DNA of 64,000 bases from Oscillospiraceae bacterium (lineage in GTDB: Bacteria > Bacillota > Clostridia > UBA1381 > UBA9506). Shown piece after piece: positions 16,811 to 26,728 of the stretch. Below the pieces are notes generated by a model. The model searched no databases and was not told where the DNA came from. It saw nothing but the letters and a program-made list of their open reading frames with translations. Position 1 is the first letter of the stretch; each line of letters opens with the position of its first letter. A program made the position numbers and the translations under genes. The stretch lies in NCBI GenBank assembly GCA_015069045.1, contig SVJJ01000002.1, positions 62,001 to 126,000 of the forward strand, written 5' to 3'.

Positions 16811-18076
16811 TTAATGCACAAATTCAAATTCCAAATCACACATGCGAACTAAATCCCCTTCTTGAATGCCCGCCACCTCTAAGGCGTCAATAATACCATG
16901 ATCCCGCAGAGAACGTTGGAAAAACTGGAGAGATTCGTAATCTGAAAAATTTGTATGGGCCACAATATGCTCAGCTCGGCTCCCCTCAACACGATAAGCC
17001 TCCCCCTCGCGAACAATAGAAAAAGTCAACTCTTCCGGTTCCTCCGTTATATCCTCATAAACAACCTGCTCAGGAACAGGCAGTTCTTTTAAGCAACCTG
17101 AGGCAAAGGCCATTAACTCTCTTGTGCCTTTTTTAGTGGCTGCGGATATTTCAAACAATAATAAATCTCTATCCTCAATCTCCTTTTTAAAGGCCTCATA
17201 CGCTGCTTCATCTGTAATAATATCCGTTTTGTTTGCAACAACAATTTGTGGTTTTTCAGCCAATAATGGATTATATTTCCGCATTTCCTCACAAATGGTA
17301 TCAAAGTCTTCGATAGGATTACGCCCTTCAATCCCGGAAACATCCACAAGATGCAGTAAAAGTCTGGTGCGTTCAATATGGCGCAAAAATTCATGTCCAA
17401 GGCCTGCACCATCGCTGGCACCCTCTATAATTCCCGGAATGTCCGCCATAACAAAACTATCTCCCTCGCCAACAGAAATAACCCCTAAGTTTGGCTCCAA
17501 AGTAGTAAAATGATAATTGGCAATTTTAGGGCGTGCACTACTAACAACAGATAAAAGAGTGGATTTGCCTACATTTGGAAAGCCCACAAGGCCCACATCC
17601 GCCAATAATTTCAGTTCTAACTTAATGCGACGGGAAATGCCCTTTTGACCCGGTTTTGCAAATTTAGGTACCTGTCTTGTAGGTGTTGCAAAATGAACAT
17701 TCCCCCAACCGCCATTTCCCCCTCGAGCTGCCAAAAACTGAGCACCATCAGAGCTTAAATCAGCAATGGGTTTATCTGTTTCACCATCTTTAATTAAAGT
17801 ACCTACAGGCACACGAATAATAAGAGGTTCACCGCTAGCGCCTGTGCATTTTGCGCCACGGCCATCACCGCCATTTTGCGCCTTATATTCCCTTTTATAA
17901 CGAAAATCCATTAAGGTTAACAGTCGCGAATCTGCCATAAAGATAACATCGCCACCCCGGCCGCCATCGCCACCATCAGGTCCACCGGCAGCCACGTATT
18001 TCTCACGTCTGAACGAAACTAATCCATTGCCACCGTTACCTGATTGAATTTGAATTTCTGCTATATCGACTAACAT
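16811..18076 (-). CDS. obgE: GTPase ObgE/CgtA
   Basis: Obg is an essential GTPase of 50S ribosome assembly that is also tied to the stringent response and sporulation. The 421-residue protein has the glycine-rich Obg fold (about residues 1-158; VDIAEIQIQSGNGGNGLVSF), the G domain with VGFPNVGKSTLLSVVSSARP, DIPGIIEGA and VVANKTDI (about 159-335), and a C-terminal OCT domain (about 345-421). All G motifs are intact. It follows yycI by 39 bases on the same strand. rplU and rpmA, usual upstream neighbours, are not present. Confidence 0.97.
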   Translation of the reverse strand: MLVDIAEIQIQSGNGGNGLVSFRREKYVAAGGPDGGDGGRGGDVIFMADSRLLTLMDFRYKREYKAQNGGDGRGAKCTGASGEPLIIRVPVGTLIKDGETDKPIADLSSDGAQFLAARGGNGGWGNVHFATPTRQVPKFAKPGQKGISRRIKLELKLLADVGLVGFPNVGKSTLLSVVSSARPKIANYHFTTLEPNLGVISVGEGDSFVMADIPGIIEGASDGAGLGHEFLRHIERTRLLLHLVDVSGIEGRNPIEDFDTICEEMRKYNPLLAEKPQIVVANKTDIITDEAAYEAFKKEIEDRDLLLFEISAATKKGTRELMAFASGCLKELPVPEQVVYEDITEEPEELTFSIVREGEAYRVEGSRAEHIVAHTNFSDYESLQFFQRSLRDHGIIDALEVAGIQEGDLVRMCDLEFEFVH

Positions 18077-18115
18077 ATTATCGTACCAATCCTTCTCTAT
18101 TTTTGTAAATTGTAA

Positions 18116-18973
18116 TTACGATTGAACTTGATTGCCAACGCGGGCATCGAAGCGAAATACCTGCTGGACATTGCTTACAATTTCATAAGCCGGTGTTGCA
18201 ACGATTTCTCGACTGTTCAAATATTCTTTACCGACATAATAAACATTGTTTATTTCTGTAATTTCCATAGGAATACGATTTTCCCAATAAATCAACTGGG
18301 TTAATACGCTTGTAATATCTAAAAGCGGCTCCCTGCTGTAATCTTCCTCTCCTACCGCATAAAACCAATTGCCCTGTAAATCTGCAATACCGTTTAAATC
18401 AGCCGTAATTAACATAGATATGCCGCAAATTGTCACACCTTGATACTGTGGAAGCGCTTTACAATAGTACAATCCATCCTTCCACATGCCATCTAATATT
18501 GTCATTTGGGACTTGTCGAAACCTAACACCGATAATTGACCAACAACAATATTACGCATTGCGTCTTGGTCCGGTCGTTCCTCTGTTTTGTAAGGCTTAC
18601 TCTCATTTTGACGATGATAAAAAAATCCATCCTCTCCAATGCGTAAAATACCTCTTGTGCCGACATATTCATAAATAGAAACTTCCGATTCTGTTTTTTC
18701 TAACACTATTTCTCCTAAAATATTAGCAGCAGCACGCTTCGGTTCTTCAAAATAATTACGCATAATAATATTTTGATTGTTGCCATGCTCACGAGGAATG
18801 ATGGCGGAATCAATTGCAATATCATGCTCTTGTAAAACCTTTATGATTGCTGCAACGGTATTTTCAGGCACCTGACTGGAGAGAAGTTTTGTTTGCAACA
18901 ACACAAGTAACAAAGAAATATCTGTTACAATAAATAAGATAATCAAAATTGTTTTAGCACGTCCCCAATTCAT
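18116..18973 (-). CDS. yycI: WalRK regulatory membrane protein YycI
   Basis: The 285-residue protein has the family N-terminus MNWGRAKTILIILFIVTDIS, a single membrane anchor with a short cytoplasmic lead, and a large extracytoplasmic domain. In Bacillus YycI and YycH form a membrane complex that modulates the WalK sensor kinase. Its ATG overlaps the yycH stop by four bases. The overall layout walR-walK-x-yycH-yycI and the N-terminus carry the assignment; the rest of the domain is divergent. Confidence 0.85.
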   Translation of the reverse strand: MNWGRAKTILIILFIVTDISLLLVLLQTKLLSSQVPENTVAAIIKVLQEHDIAIDSAIIPREHGNNQNIIMRNYFEEPKRAAANILGEIVLEKTESEVSIYEYVGTRGILRIGEDGFFYHRQNESKPYKTEERPDQDAMRNIVVGQLSVLGFDKSQMTILDGMWKDGLYYCKALPQYQGVTICGISMLITADLNGIADLQGNWFYAVGEEDYSREPLLDITSVLTQLIYWENRIPMEITEINNVYYVGKEYLNSREIVATPAYEIVSNVQQVFRFDARVGNQVQS

Positions 18974-20469
18974 ATGTCATCTTCCTCATCCGTTGCAATC
19001 ATTCTGTCAATGCCATCCACAATGGCATGCCATTGTGGTGTAATTATATTTTGCTCGTTTTCAGCATAGCATACACCAATTTTATTAATATATAAGGGGT
19101 TTTCACCATCATATAACGAATCTACTAACATATCTGCCGCATTAAGCATGGGGGGCAGTGTCCGAATTTCACCATCTGTTATCTTGTAGTTTTTAGTAAA
19201 CTGATTGTATGATTGCAGGTATCCATCGGCAATTTCCATTTCAATGGTATAGGCATAACCATCTGCTGTCTTATGCCGAATGGGAATTCCCTGAACATAG
19301 TAATCAAAGCAAATTCGATAAAGGCCCTGATTCTTTGCATTTTCTGTTAGGTTTGTACTGATTTGTAAATGATCAAAAAATTCAGGTGATATTTGGCCAC
19401 ACAGTTCTGCAACAAAATCTACCGCATGGGTCGTAGCTGCATAGATGTCATAGTTTGCTCGACGGTCACCCTTTGTAATATCTAAACCACGTCCACCTTG
19501 TACTGCCTGATATTCTAATAGCCCATTTTCACGCAAGGTTAAAGTGGCATTGTTTTCTACAAAAACACGTGCATTATCTAAATCTGTGTATTTGCGCATT
19601 GTTTGGCTGTTAATAGAAAACATGTCTAATATAGACTCTGTTAATCTACCATGAAACATATTATCCAAGGTTTCTCCCTCATCGATCCGTACCGGTGGTA
19701 AGCTCACCGGTGTTAAATCAGATAAAATTAAGGGATCAAACAAAACCTTAGAAATCCGCTGATCTTGAACTTTGTGAAAATTTAGCTCAAAAGAATAAGA
19801 AGGACTACTGCCTGTATAGGTTTGCCTCATTAAATTGCTTAATTGCTTTTCCAATCGACTTTTATCTGCCTCAACCACATAACGATATGCATGATTGCTT
19901 TTTTGGTCTGCAATATAGATGGAAACATCATTTAAAAGCCCATCATGCAGACTAATAATGTAGCTTTGAATGACACTAATATCATCCGTAAACGTATTTT
20001 TTTCTTTGCCACATATACCTTGTGAAAACAAACGGTAGTCACAATCCTTGCCATAATCTACGTAAATAGATCGGCCCTTTAAAACAGAAAAATATGTATC
20101 CATATCAACAATTTCTTTGGATTTAACAGGATAATCCCCCACCATACAACCCCGAATAACCTCTCTAGACAGCCCACGGGTTTCATTAAAGCTTGCCTCT
20201 TCTTCTGTTAAAATGACGCGGTCACTTGAAGCATTAAGTACAATTTTTTCCGGTTTAAACAACATTTGAATATTTTCAGAAAAATCTCTATCATTGCTGT
20301 GGCCCAAAAATTGCAAAATAGGCTGAACAATTTTACTGTACAAGCCGGAAGTAAGATATTCATATCCATCAGACAGAAAGTAACCGCTGAACCAAATTTG
20401 ATACACCAAAATGAAAGCAGTTAAAACCGAGCCGACAAGTAAGATGTTTTGTATTGATTTTTTATACAT
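18970..20469 (-). CDS. yycH: WalRK regulatory membrane protein YycH
   Basis: From ATG 20469 (MYKKSIQNILLVGSVLTAFI) the protein has 499 residues: one N-terminal membrane segment and a long extracytoplasmic part, as in YycH. It should pair with YycI to adjust WalK signalling. I chose this start since GGAGGCAGG lies just upstream; the open frame continues 12 codons further without support. An intrinsic terminator precedes it, so expression relative to walRK may be lowered. Sequence divergence is high, and the call leans on context. Confidence 0.8.
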   Translation of the reverse strand: MYKKSIQNILLVGSVLTAFILVYQIWFSGYFLSDGYEYLTSGLYSKIVQPILQFLGHSNDRDFSENIQMLFKPEKIVLNASSDRVILTEEEASFNETRGLSREVIRGCMVGDYPVKSKEIVDMDTYFSVLKGRSIYVDYGKDCDYRLFSQGICGKEKNTFTDDISVIQSYIISLHDGLLNDVSIYIADQKSNHAYRYVVEADKSRLEKQLSNLMRQTYTGSSPSYSFELNFHKVQDQRISKVLFDPLILSDLTPVSLPPVRIDEGETLDNMFHGRLTESILDMFSINSQTMRKYTDLDNARVFVENNATLTLRENGLLEYQAVQGGRGLDITKGDRRANYDIYAATTHAVDFVAELCGQISPEFFDHLQISTNLTENAKNQGLYRICFDYYVQGIPIRHKTADGYAYTIEMEIADGYLQSYNQFTKNYKITDGEIRTLPPMLNAADMLVDSLYDGENPLYINKIGVCYAENEQNIITPQWHAIVDGIDRMIATDEEDDI

Positions 20470-20499
20470 AACCTGCCTCCATTTATCAGAATAAAAATA

Positions 20500-20549
20500 G
20501 GGCATCCGTCGTTTTCATTCCTAGCATGATGAAAACCGTCGGGACGCCC
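20500..20549 (-). terminator. Terminator between secreted-protein gene and yycH
   Basis: On the minus strand a long imperfect stem (20529-20549 with 20500-20518; core GTTTTCAT/ATGAAAAC, outer GGGC/GCCC) is followed by CTATTTTTATT. It sits between two genes of the walRK run and would act as an attenuator. Confidence 0.8.
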
Positions 20550-20569
20550 CACAGTCACACAATCTGTAT

Positions 20570-21055
20570 TTAATTGAATATGGTACTGATAACGCCCTTA
20601 ATCCGGTCCATAAAGCCTTCATTTAAGACATTCACATCAAATTTAACCACAGTATATGCCGCATCATCCCATGCACCACGAATTAAAAACTTGTTAGCGC
20701 CGGAGTTAAGGTCCACTTGACCAGCAAATAACATGGTAGAACCCACAATGGATTCCAACGGAATGTCGTTTAGGGTGATTTTATGATAACAACCTGTTAC
20801 ATAGTTATATCGGTATACAGAAACCAAAACCCCTTGAGGAGCTGTTGCTGAAATCGGTAACTTTCTGTTGTTCGTTGAAGAAACAAGCTGCTCCGGCGCC
20901 TTTAATATGACCAAATCCTGTACCGTGGACTCAACCGTTCCGGGTAACACATCCGGTGCGGTATTAGCTTGCGCAACTGTACTCATCATAACAATGGCCA
21001 ACATGAGAACAAGACTACATTTTGCCACTGTGCGAATAAACCTTTTTGTAACCAA
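20570..21055 (-). CDS. Small secreted protein of unknown function
   Basis: The product has an N-terminal signal peptide (basic start, hydrophobic CSLVLMLAIVMMSTVAQA, likely cleavage after the Ala) and about 130 exported residues, probably beta-rich (for example ISATAPQGVLVSVYRYNYVT). I do not recognise the family. Ribosome binding site AAGGAGG ends 8 bases before a TTG at 21055, giving 161 residues; the GTG at 21064 directly abuts the site and is too close. It lies 135 bases after walK and is followed by a terminator before yycH. Position suggests a role in, or reporting on, cell-wall stress signalling. Confidence 0.75.
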   Translation of the reverse strand: MVTKRFIRTVAKCSLVLMLAIVMMSTVAQANTAPDVLPGTVESTVQDLVILKAPEQLVSSTNNRKLPISATAPQGVLVSVYRYNYVTGCYHKITLNDIPLESIVGSTMLFAGQVDLNSGANKFLIRGAWDDAAYTVVKFDVNVLNEGFMDRIKGVISTIFN

Positions 21056-21190
21056 TAACAACACCTCCTTACAAGTAATTATTACGAATATATCTCTCTA
21101 TAATATATCATGATGTCTTTTCTAGTATACACATTATATCATATGTTTTTTACAAATGTGTTACGGAAAGATTATGTTACTTTTACATTT

Positions 21191-22957
21191 TTAAGTATCC
21201 TGTTGTTCTATAGGCAACACCGGCAGGGAGATGGTAACCTCTGTCCCCTGGTTAATTTTACTTGCAATGCTGATGGTGCCACCGTGGGCTTCTACAATAC
21301 TTTTGGAGATAGCCAAGCCCAAGCCGGTACCCCCTTGTTCTCTGCTACGGGCCTTATCTACACGATAAAATCTTTCAAAAAGCCTACCCAAATCCTTTTC
21401 GGGGATGCCAATACCGGTATCTTTTACTTTAATGTATACGCTCCTATATACCTGACCGGCAGTTACGTCAATTTTACCTCCGTTGGGTGTATATTTAATT
21501 GAATTGGAAATTATATTATACAAAAGTTGTTCCAATCGATCTCTGTCACCGTAAAAATTACCCAGAGGTTTATTAACCTTTAATTTTAAACGATGACCCT
21601 GATCCCTGGCTACAAGCTCCATGGTGTCAACAACATCTGATAAAAGAACAGCCATATTGAATTCTGTTTTTTTCAGCTGATCGGATCGCTCTAAACTGGA
21701 TAGCACCAATAAGTCTTTAACAAGTCTGGTCATTCTATCAGTTTCGTTAACAATTGTGTTAATAAAACTCACAGGCATATCAGAACCCTCTGCCATATCC
21801 AGCAAGGTTTCTGCATAGGATTTAATAGTTGTGAGCGGCGTTCGCAATTCATGGGATACATTTGCCACAAACTCACGTCGGGAATTCTCTAATTTCTGTT
21901 GCCGTGTTATATCATGAAGCACAACCAGCACGCTGCCTGTATTATCCAATTCGTCTTCAAAGACAACAAAGCCGGCCTTAACCGACACTTGTTGCAGTTC
22001 AATATCCCGCTCCATAAAACGGTTATCCTCTAAATACAACAAATCGCCTAAACGAATATCTACTTGATGTTGGGCAAAGAACTCATCAAATTGGAGAGTT
22101 TCTTCGTCAGAAAGAGAAAACATTTTTCGAGCCGTTGGATTAATATGAATCAAATTACCATCTGTGGCAAAGGTCATGACGCCATCGGTCATATTGAGCA
22201 AAATCGCTTCTACCTTATTCTTTTCGGTAGACATTTGCAACATGGCCTCCTGCAGTTTGGCAGACATATCATTAAAGGTTTCGGTCAAGGTACCTATTTC
22301 ATCTTCAGACTTCACATCAATTTTCGATTCAAATTCACCTTCGGCCAAGCCTTTTGCCTTTTGTGTTAAATTGGCAATAGGCGTTGTAATGGTACGAGAT
22401 AAGAAATATCCCATAACCAATGAAATAGTAACACCCAATAAAAGAGCTTGCAGAATAATACTGAAAATTCGCTGTATAATTGCCGTTAACTCTTCTTTGG
22501 TATCATGAACATAGATGATATAGGAAAAATCCTCACCTCGTATCGGCACCGCATAATCCATAATGGATGCCTGAGGGCTCACATAGTTTCCCACATCTCC
22601 GGATAGAGCTACAATTAGGTTTTGAGTGTGCATAGAAAAGGAATCCGGCGCTGGTGCTGAACTGTCAATCACACGCGCCGAATTAGCATCAATAATATAA
22701 TAATTACGATAGGAATCAATACCCATACGAGCCGTGTAGGCGGAAAGCACTTGTTGTATATAGTCCTCGCCTAAGGCAGTACCCGTTTCCATCTGTTCAA
22801 TAAGGGATTCGGTAAAAATAGAATCCATTTCATCTGCAAACATGGAATAATACACATTGGTGACAGAAAGAACTAAAAACGTTCCGGTAGCAGCCATGAT
22901 GGCCATAACCAGCAAAACAAAAATCGTCACCATTTTCCACTGCAAACTTTTAAGCAT
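21191..22957 (-). CDS. walK: Sensor histidine kinase WalK (YycG/VicK)
   Basis: WalK senses cell-wall state (lipid II or cross-link signals in known systems) and phosphorylates WalR. The 588-residue protein has two membrane segments (about residues 9-30 and 165-185) around an extracellular PAS-like loop, a HAMP domain (SRTITTPIANLTQKAKGLAEG), a cytoplasmic PAS domain (about 250-350), the H-box FVANVSHELRTPLTTIKSY and the ATPase motifs with NISNSIKYTP-like N-box, DTGIGIPEKD and GTGLGLAIS. GGAGATG precedes the ATG. All catalytic boxes look intact. Confidence 0.95.
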   Translation of the reverse strand: MLKSLQWKMVTIFVLLVMAIMAATGTFLVLSVTNVYYSMFADEMDSIFTESLIEQMETGTALGEDYIQQVLSAYTARMGIDSYRNYYIIDANSARVIDSSAPAPDSFSMHTQNLIVALSGDVGNYVSPQASIMDYAVPIRGEDFSYIIYVHDTKEELTAIIQRIFSIILQALLLGVTISLVMGYFLSRTITTPIANLTQKAKGLAEGEFESKIDVKSEDEIGTLTETFNDMSAKLQEAMLQMSTEKNKVEAILLNMTDGVMTFATDGNLIHINPTARKMFSLSDEETLQFDEFFAQHQVDIRLGDLLYLEDNRFMERDIELQQVSVKAGFVVFEDELDNTGSVLVVLHDITRQQKLENSRREFVANVSHELRTPLTTIKSYAETLLDMAEGSDMPVSFINTIVNETDRMTRLVKDLLVLSSLERSDQLKKTEFNMAVLLSDVVDTMELVARDQGHRLKLKVNKPLGNFYGDRDRLEQLLYNIISNSIKYTPNGGKIDVTAGQVYRSVYIKVKDTGIGIPEKDLGRLFERFYRVDKARSREQGGTGLGLAISKSIVEAHGGTISIASKINQGTEVTISLPVLPIEQQDT

Positions 22958-22991
22958 GATGCATCTCCTCTATCACTTGTGTCCCTTTCCG

Positions 22992-23690
22992 CTACTGGTC
23001 TGTTTTGTTAAAATAATAACCAACGCCACGTTTAGTCAATATGTAACGAGGATTGCTTGAATCGTCCTCTAATTTTTCTCGCAAACGACGTACGGTTACA
23101 TCTACCGTTCGCACGTCACCATAAAATTCATAACCCCAAACACTGGAAAGCAACGCTTCACGAGAGAAAATTCGATTAGGTTGTGTAACTAAAAACTTAA
23201 GGAGTTCATATTCACGTAATGTTAAATCTAATGTTACACCATTTTTGATGGCCTCATATTTCGTGGTATTAATGACTAGATCGTGTGCGGCTGTAATAAT
23301 ATCCTGAACATCATCTTTGGCATCACCGGCAAAACGTCGCATATTAGCCTTGACGCGAGCCAAAACCTCCCGAATGCTGAAGGGTTTCGTAATATAGTCA
23401 TCTGCGCCCAATTCAAGACCCAAAACTTTATCTACCTCTTCCTCACGGGCTGTTATCATAATAATAGGCACATTCGATTTTTCACGAATACGTTTGCAAA
23501 CATCAAAACCATCTATTTTCGGAAGCATGATGTCAAGTAAAACCAAATCCGGATTTTGTGTTAATGCCAAAAGCAACCCTTCTTCTCCGTTAGCGGCACC
23601 CAAAACACGAAATCCTTCTTTTTCAAGATTAAATTTTAAAATGTCCAAAATCGGTTTTTCATCATCGACAACCAAAACTACTCGTTCCAT
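22992..23690 (-). CDS. walR: Response regulator WalR (YycF/VicR)
   Basis: The 232-residue OmpR/PhoB-type regulator has a receiver domain (about 1-120; VVDDEKPILDILKF, phospho-Asp in LVLLDIMLPKIDGFD, KPFSIREVLARV) and a winged helix (about 135-230; LREYELLKFLVTQPNRIFSR and DVRTVDVTVRRLREKLEDD). In low-GC Gram-positives WalR controls peptidoglycan hydrolases and is usually essential. AAAAGGGGTGG is the ribosome binding site. It is 30 bases after pgeF on the same strand; I see no separate promoter in this gap. Confidence 0.96.
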   Translation of the reverse strand: MERVVLVVDDEKPILDILKFNLEKEGFRVLGAANGEEGLLLALTQNPDLVLLDIMLPKIDGFDVCKRIREKSNVPIIMITAREEEVDKVLGLELGADDYITKPFSIREVLARVKANMRRFAGDAKDDVQDIITAAHDLVINTTKYEAIKNGVTLDLTLREYELLKFLVTQPNRIFSREALLSSVWGYEFYGDVRTVDVTVRRLREKLEDDSSNPRYILTKRGVGYYFNKTDQ

Positions 23691-23720
23691 TTTACCACCC
23701 CTTTTAAATTCACTTACTAA

Positions 23721-24530
23721 CTACACAAGTTCTATGACAGCACACATCCGACCTGTTTCACCGCTTCGGCGATAAGAGTAAAACATATTCTCCTCGCAAT
23801 ATGTGCAAAGCGCACAGCAACTAATATGAGATTCCTGCACGCCCACCTGCAATAGGGAATATCTATTTAATGCATCCGTATCAATGTAATATTTACCATC
23901 TTTTTCTACTGTATTTTTAAGCGCTATGGTGCGAAATTTCTCTAAAAAGGCAAGATAGACCTCCGTATCCACCGCAAAATGACACTGTTTTAAAGAGGGC
24001 CCCATCGCCACTAATAAATCCTCTGCACAAGTGCCGTATTCCTTTTTCATCAAAAGAACAGCTCTTTGCACGATTTTACCTAAGGTTCCCCGCCAGCCGG
24101 AATGAATTGAGCCCACAGCATGGTGAATTGGGTCAAGTAGCAGGATTGGGGTACAATCTGCACAAAAAGACGCTAACGCCACGCCTCGCTCATTAGTAAT
24201 AAGCCCGTCTACATCCGAAAAATCACTATGAAAATAAAATCCCTTTCCCCTATCAGCCTCGGTAACCACACGCACATTGGTGGTGTGTGTTTGCTGCGCT
24301 AATACAAGGTCGTTGGGGTCGATGGATAAGTCCTGACAAAACAATGTGAAGTTGTGCCGAACATTTTTCTCGTCATCACCGGTATATACACCCAGATTTA
24401 AGGAGGTATAAATGCCGCCGCTGATTCCATTTCGATTGATAGAAAAGCCATGTTTTACCAGACCGGTTTTCGATAAAGTATCGCAGGTCAACACCCGTCC
24501 GCCATCATCGACAAATCGGTCTTTATGCAT
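23721..24530 (-). CDS. pgeF: Peptidoglycan editing factor PgeF (YlmD, DUF152)
   Basis: PgeF is a cytoplasmic copper/zinc-type enzyme of the YfiH/YlmD family (formerly 'multicopper polyphenol oxidase') that keeps wrong residues such as serine out of the peptidoglycan stem peptide; some members act as purine nucleosidases. The 269-residue protein has the family blocks QQTHTTNVRVV, ASFCADCTPILLLDP, SIHSGWRGTLGKIVQRAV and LCTYCEENMFYSYRR, with the metal-binding His/Cys/His set visible. The gene overlaps the preceding oxidoreductase gene by 8 bases. Proximity to murA and walRK fits a cell-wall role. Confidence 0.93.
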   Translation of the reverse strand: MHKDRFVDDGGRVLTCDTLSKTGLVKHGFSINRNGISGGIYTSLNLGVYTGDDEKNVRHNFTLFCQDLSIDPNDLVLAQQTHTTNVRVVTEADRGKGFYFHSDFSDVDGLITNERGVALASFCADCTPILLLDPIHHAVGSIHSGWRGTLGKIVQRAVLLMKKEYGTCAEDLLVAMGPSLKQCHFAVDTEVYLAFLEKFRTIALKNTVEKDGKYYIDTDALNRYSLLQVGVQESHISCCALCTYCEENMFYSYRRSGETGRMCAVIELV

Positions 24531-25059
24531 ATTGGTAACCTAATTCAATCGCTTGTATATTCTTACCCAGCAATGCAGCCTTGCTGGGTGGGATACTCTT
24601 TTCCAAGCCAGCCTTGATTTCATCTAATGTGTATAGCCCCGTCTCTTTTAATAACCGACCAATAATAACCATATTGGCCAAATTGCCCAGATTATTTTCT
24701 AAAGCAATTTCACGAGCAGGAATTTTAATAACAGTTACATCATTGCGTTCAATCTCTCTGTCAATCATAGAGCTGTCAGTAATAATGATGCCGCCCTGAG
24801 GCAGTGTTTGTTCAAATTTATCCAAAGATGGACGATTCATTGCTATTAAAACATCCGGATTCGGAATAATGGGTGAACCAACCGGTTTATCAGAAATAAC
24901 AACACTACAATTGGCTGTACCACCACGCATTTCAGGACCATAAGAAGGTAACCAAGACACTTCTCTTCCGGCTTTTAAGCCTGCATATGCCAAAACTTTT
25001 CCGGCAAATAGGATACCCTGTCCACCGAAACCAGCTAACATAATTTTACAATTTTTCAT
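24523..25059 (-). CDS. 2-oxoacid:ferredoxin oxidoreductase gamma subunit (orphan)
   Basis: From ATG 25059 ([20 protein letters not shown], 178 residues) the protein is a complete gamma subunit of the PorG/KorC/VorC type, with the GFGGQG nucleotide-like loop, [18 protein letters not shown] and the late [12 protein letters not shown]. Such subunits work with alpha, beta and usually a ferredoxin-like delta chain to decarboxylate 2-oxoacids to acyl-CoA with reduction of ferredoxin. No such partners are adjacent, since murA lies upstream and pgeF downstream. AAGGAAAT precedes the chosen ATG. Substrate specificity is not readable. Confidence 0.9.
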   Translation of the reverse strand: MKNCKIMLAGFGGQGILFAGKVLAYAGLKAGREVSWLPSYGPEMRGGTANCSVVISDKPVGSPIIPNPDVLIAMNRPSLDKFEQTLPQGGIIITDSSMIDREIERNDVTVIKIPAREIALENNLGNLANMVIIGRLLKETGLYTLDEIKAGLEKSIPPSKAALLGKNIQAIELGYQYA

Positions 25060-25148
25060 TCTAATTTCCTTGCCTTTCTGCCCGACAAACAATATAAAAT
25101 ATAAAGTCCCTTCCCTACCACGGGCTCGCAGGAACACAGGGACAATAA

Positions 25149-26405
25149 TTAACAACTTTTTCGTTGAATATCGGCACCCAGTGCTTGAAATTTTTCAACT
25201 AAATTTTCATATCCTCTGTCAATATGCTCAAGTTCTGTAATTTCTGTAATACCCTGAGCCATCAAACCGGCAATAACAACACCGGCCCCCCCACGTAAGT
25301 CTGTAGCCCGCACAGGCGCGCCCTCTAAGTGATCCACCCCGGTAACAAAAGCCGTTTTTCCATCAACCCGAATATTAGCTCCCATTCTATGTAATTCACT
25401 TACATACTGAAAACGATTATCCCAAACACCCTCCGTCACCAGACTAGTGCCCTTAGCCACTGATAAAAGCGCCACAATTTGCGGTTGCATATCTGTTGGA
25501 AAACCGGGATAAGGTTGGGTTTTAATCTGAACACCTTCATATGTAGAAACACCTTCTACTCTAATACTGTCATCATACTCCGTAACCTTGGCACCGGTTT
25601 CAATCAATTTAGCACTAATTGACTCCATATGTTTAGGGATAATATTTTTCACCAACACGTTACCGCCTGTTGCTGCTGCCGCCACCATAAAAGTACCAGC
25701 CTCAATTTGGTCAGGAATAATGGAATAAATACCGCCAGAGAGTTTTTTTACACCCTTAACCTTAATAACATCCGTACCGGCACCCTTAACGTTGGCACCC
25801 ATAGCATTTAAAAAGTTGGCTAAATCTACAATGTGAGGTTCTTTTGCTACATTTTCAATTGTGGTGGTACCCTCTGCCAAAACAGCTGCCAGCATAATGT
25901 TAATGGTGGCACCAACACTCACTGTATCCAAATATACGTTTCCACCCAGCAATTTCTCCGCTGACGCCACAATCACATCGCTATCTTGACGCACCTCGGC
26001 GCCCAAAGCTTCAAAGCCTTTAATGTGTTGATCAATAGGCCGAACACCAAAATTACAGCCACCGGGCATGGTAACCTTAGCCTCATGGAATCGCCCCAAA
26101 AGGGCCCCTAATAAATAATATGATGCACGCATTTTGCGCATCATGGCATCAGGCTCTGTTTGTTTTTGAATGCCACGACAATCAATTCGCAGTGTATAGG
26201 CATCTAAAAAGGCCACCTCAGCACCCATATGTTCTAATATAGTTACAATAACCTGGACATCTTTTATGTTTGGTACATTTTCAACAATACAAACACCATC
26301 TACTAAAATAGCAGCTGGGATAATGGCAACAACAGCATTTTTAGCACCGCTGATGCTAACCTCGCCGTAAAGCGGTTTCCCACCCTTAACCACTATTTTC
26401 TCCAA
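25149..26405 (-). CDS. murA: UDP-GlcNAc 1-carboxyvinyltransferase MurA
   Basis: MurA transfers enolpyruvate from PEP to UDP-N-acetylglucosamine, the first committed step of peptidoglycan synthesis and the fosfomycin target. The 418-residue protein has the N-terminal [17 protein letters not shown] and the catalytic-loop block [15 protein letters not shown], in which the cysteine that reacts with PEP and fosfomycin is present. This implies no intrinsic target-site resistance. It is the first gene after a sigma-A-like promoter, probably leading a long minus-strand transcript. Confidence 0.97.
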   Translation of the reverse strand: MEKIVVKGGKPLYGEVSISGAKNAVVAIIPAAILVDGVCIVENVPNIKDVQVIVTILEHMGAEVAFLDAYTLRIDCRGIQKQTEPDAMMRKMRASYYLLGALLGRFHEAKVTMPGGCNFGVRPIDQHIKGFEALGAEVRQDSDVIVASAEKLLGGNVYLDTVSVGATINIMLAAVLAEGTTTIENVAKEPHIVDLANFLNAMGANVKGAGTDVIKVKGVKKLSGGIYSIIPDQIEAGTFMVAAAATGGNVLVKNIIPKHMESISAKLIETGAKVTEYDDSIRVEGVSTYEGVQIKTQPYPGFPTDMQPQIVALLSVAKGTSLVTEGVWDNRFQYVSELHRMGANIRVDGKTAFVTGVDHLEGAPVRATDLRGGAGVVIAGLMAQGITEITELEHIDRGYENLVEKFQALGADIQRKSC

Positions 26406-26469
26406 ATTTCACATCCCCTTATTGTTCAAATCATCGGCTATTACAATTTAAAAATAATTACACACTTAC

Positions 26470-26497
26470 ATTATACCATTTTGTGCAAAAAAATCAA
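26470..26497 (-). promoter_or_regulatory. Sigma-A-like promoter for murA
   Basis: On the minus strand TTGATT (26492-26497), 16-base spacer, TATAAT (26470-26475), about 65 bases before the murA ATG. Confidence 0.65.
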
Positions 26498-26664
26498 TAG
26501 TTTTTGTTCGGTTTACGAATATTTTGTAAATTTTTATAAAAGTTTTATTGCAATTTATTTTTAGTAAACACGCAAAATCGTTTGCAGGTTTCTGCATGTA
26601 ACCAAAATAATTTAATGATAAAAATACCATCTAAAAAAACATGAGTCTAAGCCAAAAAACAAAA

Positions 26665-26688
26665 TCTGGCAGAAGATGTTCTGCCAGA
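26665..26688 (-). terminator. Intrinsic terminator of the hisAF-IE-tmcAL operon
   Basis: A 10-bp stem TCTGGCAGAA (26665-26674) with TTCTGCCAGA (26679-26688), tetraloop, followed on the minus strand by TTTTGTTTTTTGG. Confidence 0.88.
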
Positions 26689-26728
26689 CGAAGGTACTCT
26701 GTTGTAAAATATGACACAAAAAGAAATT

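Larger units (their letters stand above)
26406..26728. other. AT-rich intergenic region murA to tmcAL
   Basis: No gene is visible here. It holds the murA promoter at its left end and the tmcAL terminator near its right end; the centre is AT-rich with a short GCAAAATCGTTTGC dyad and no clear open frame or RNA gene. Confidence 0.6.
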
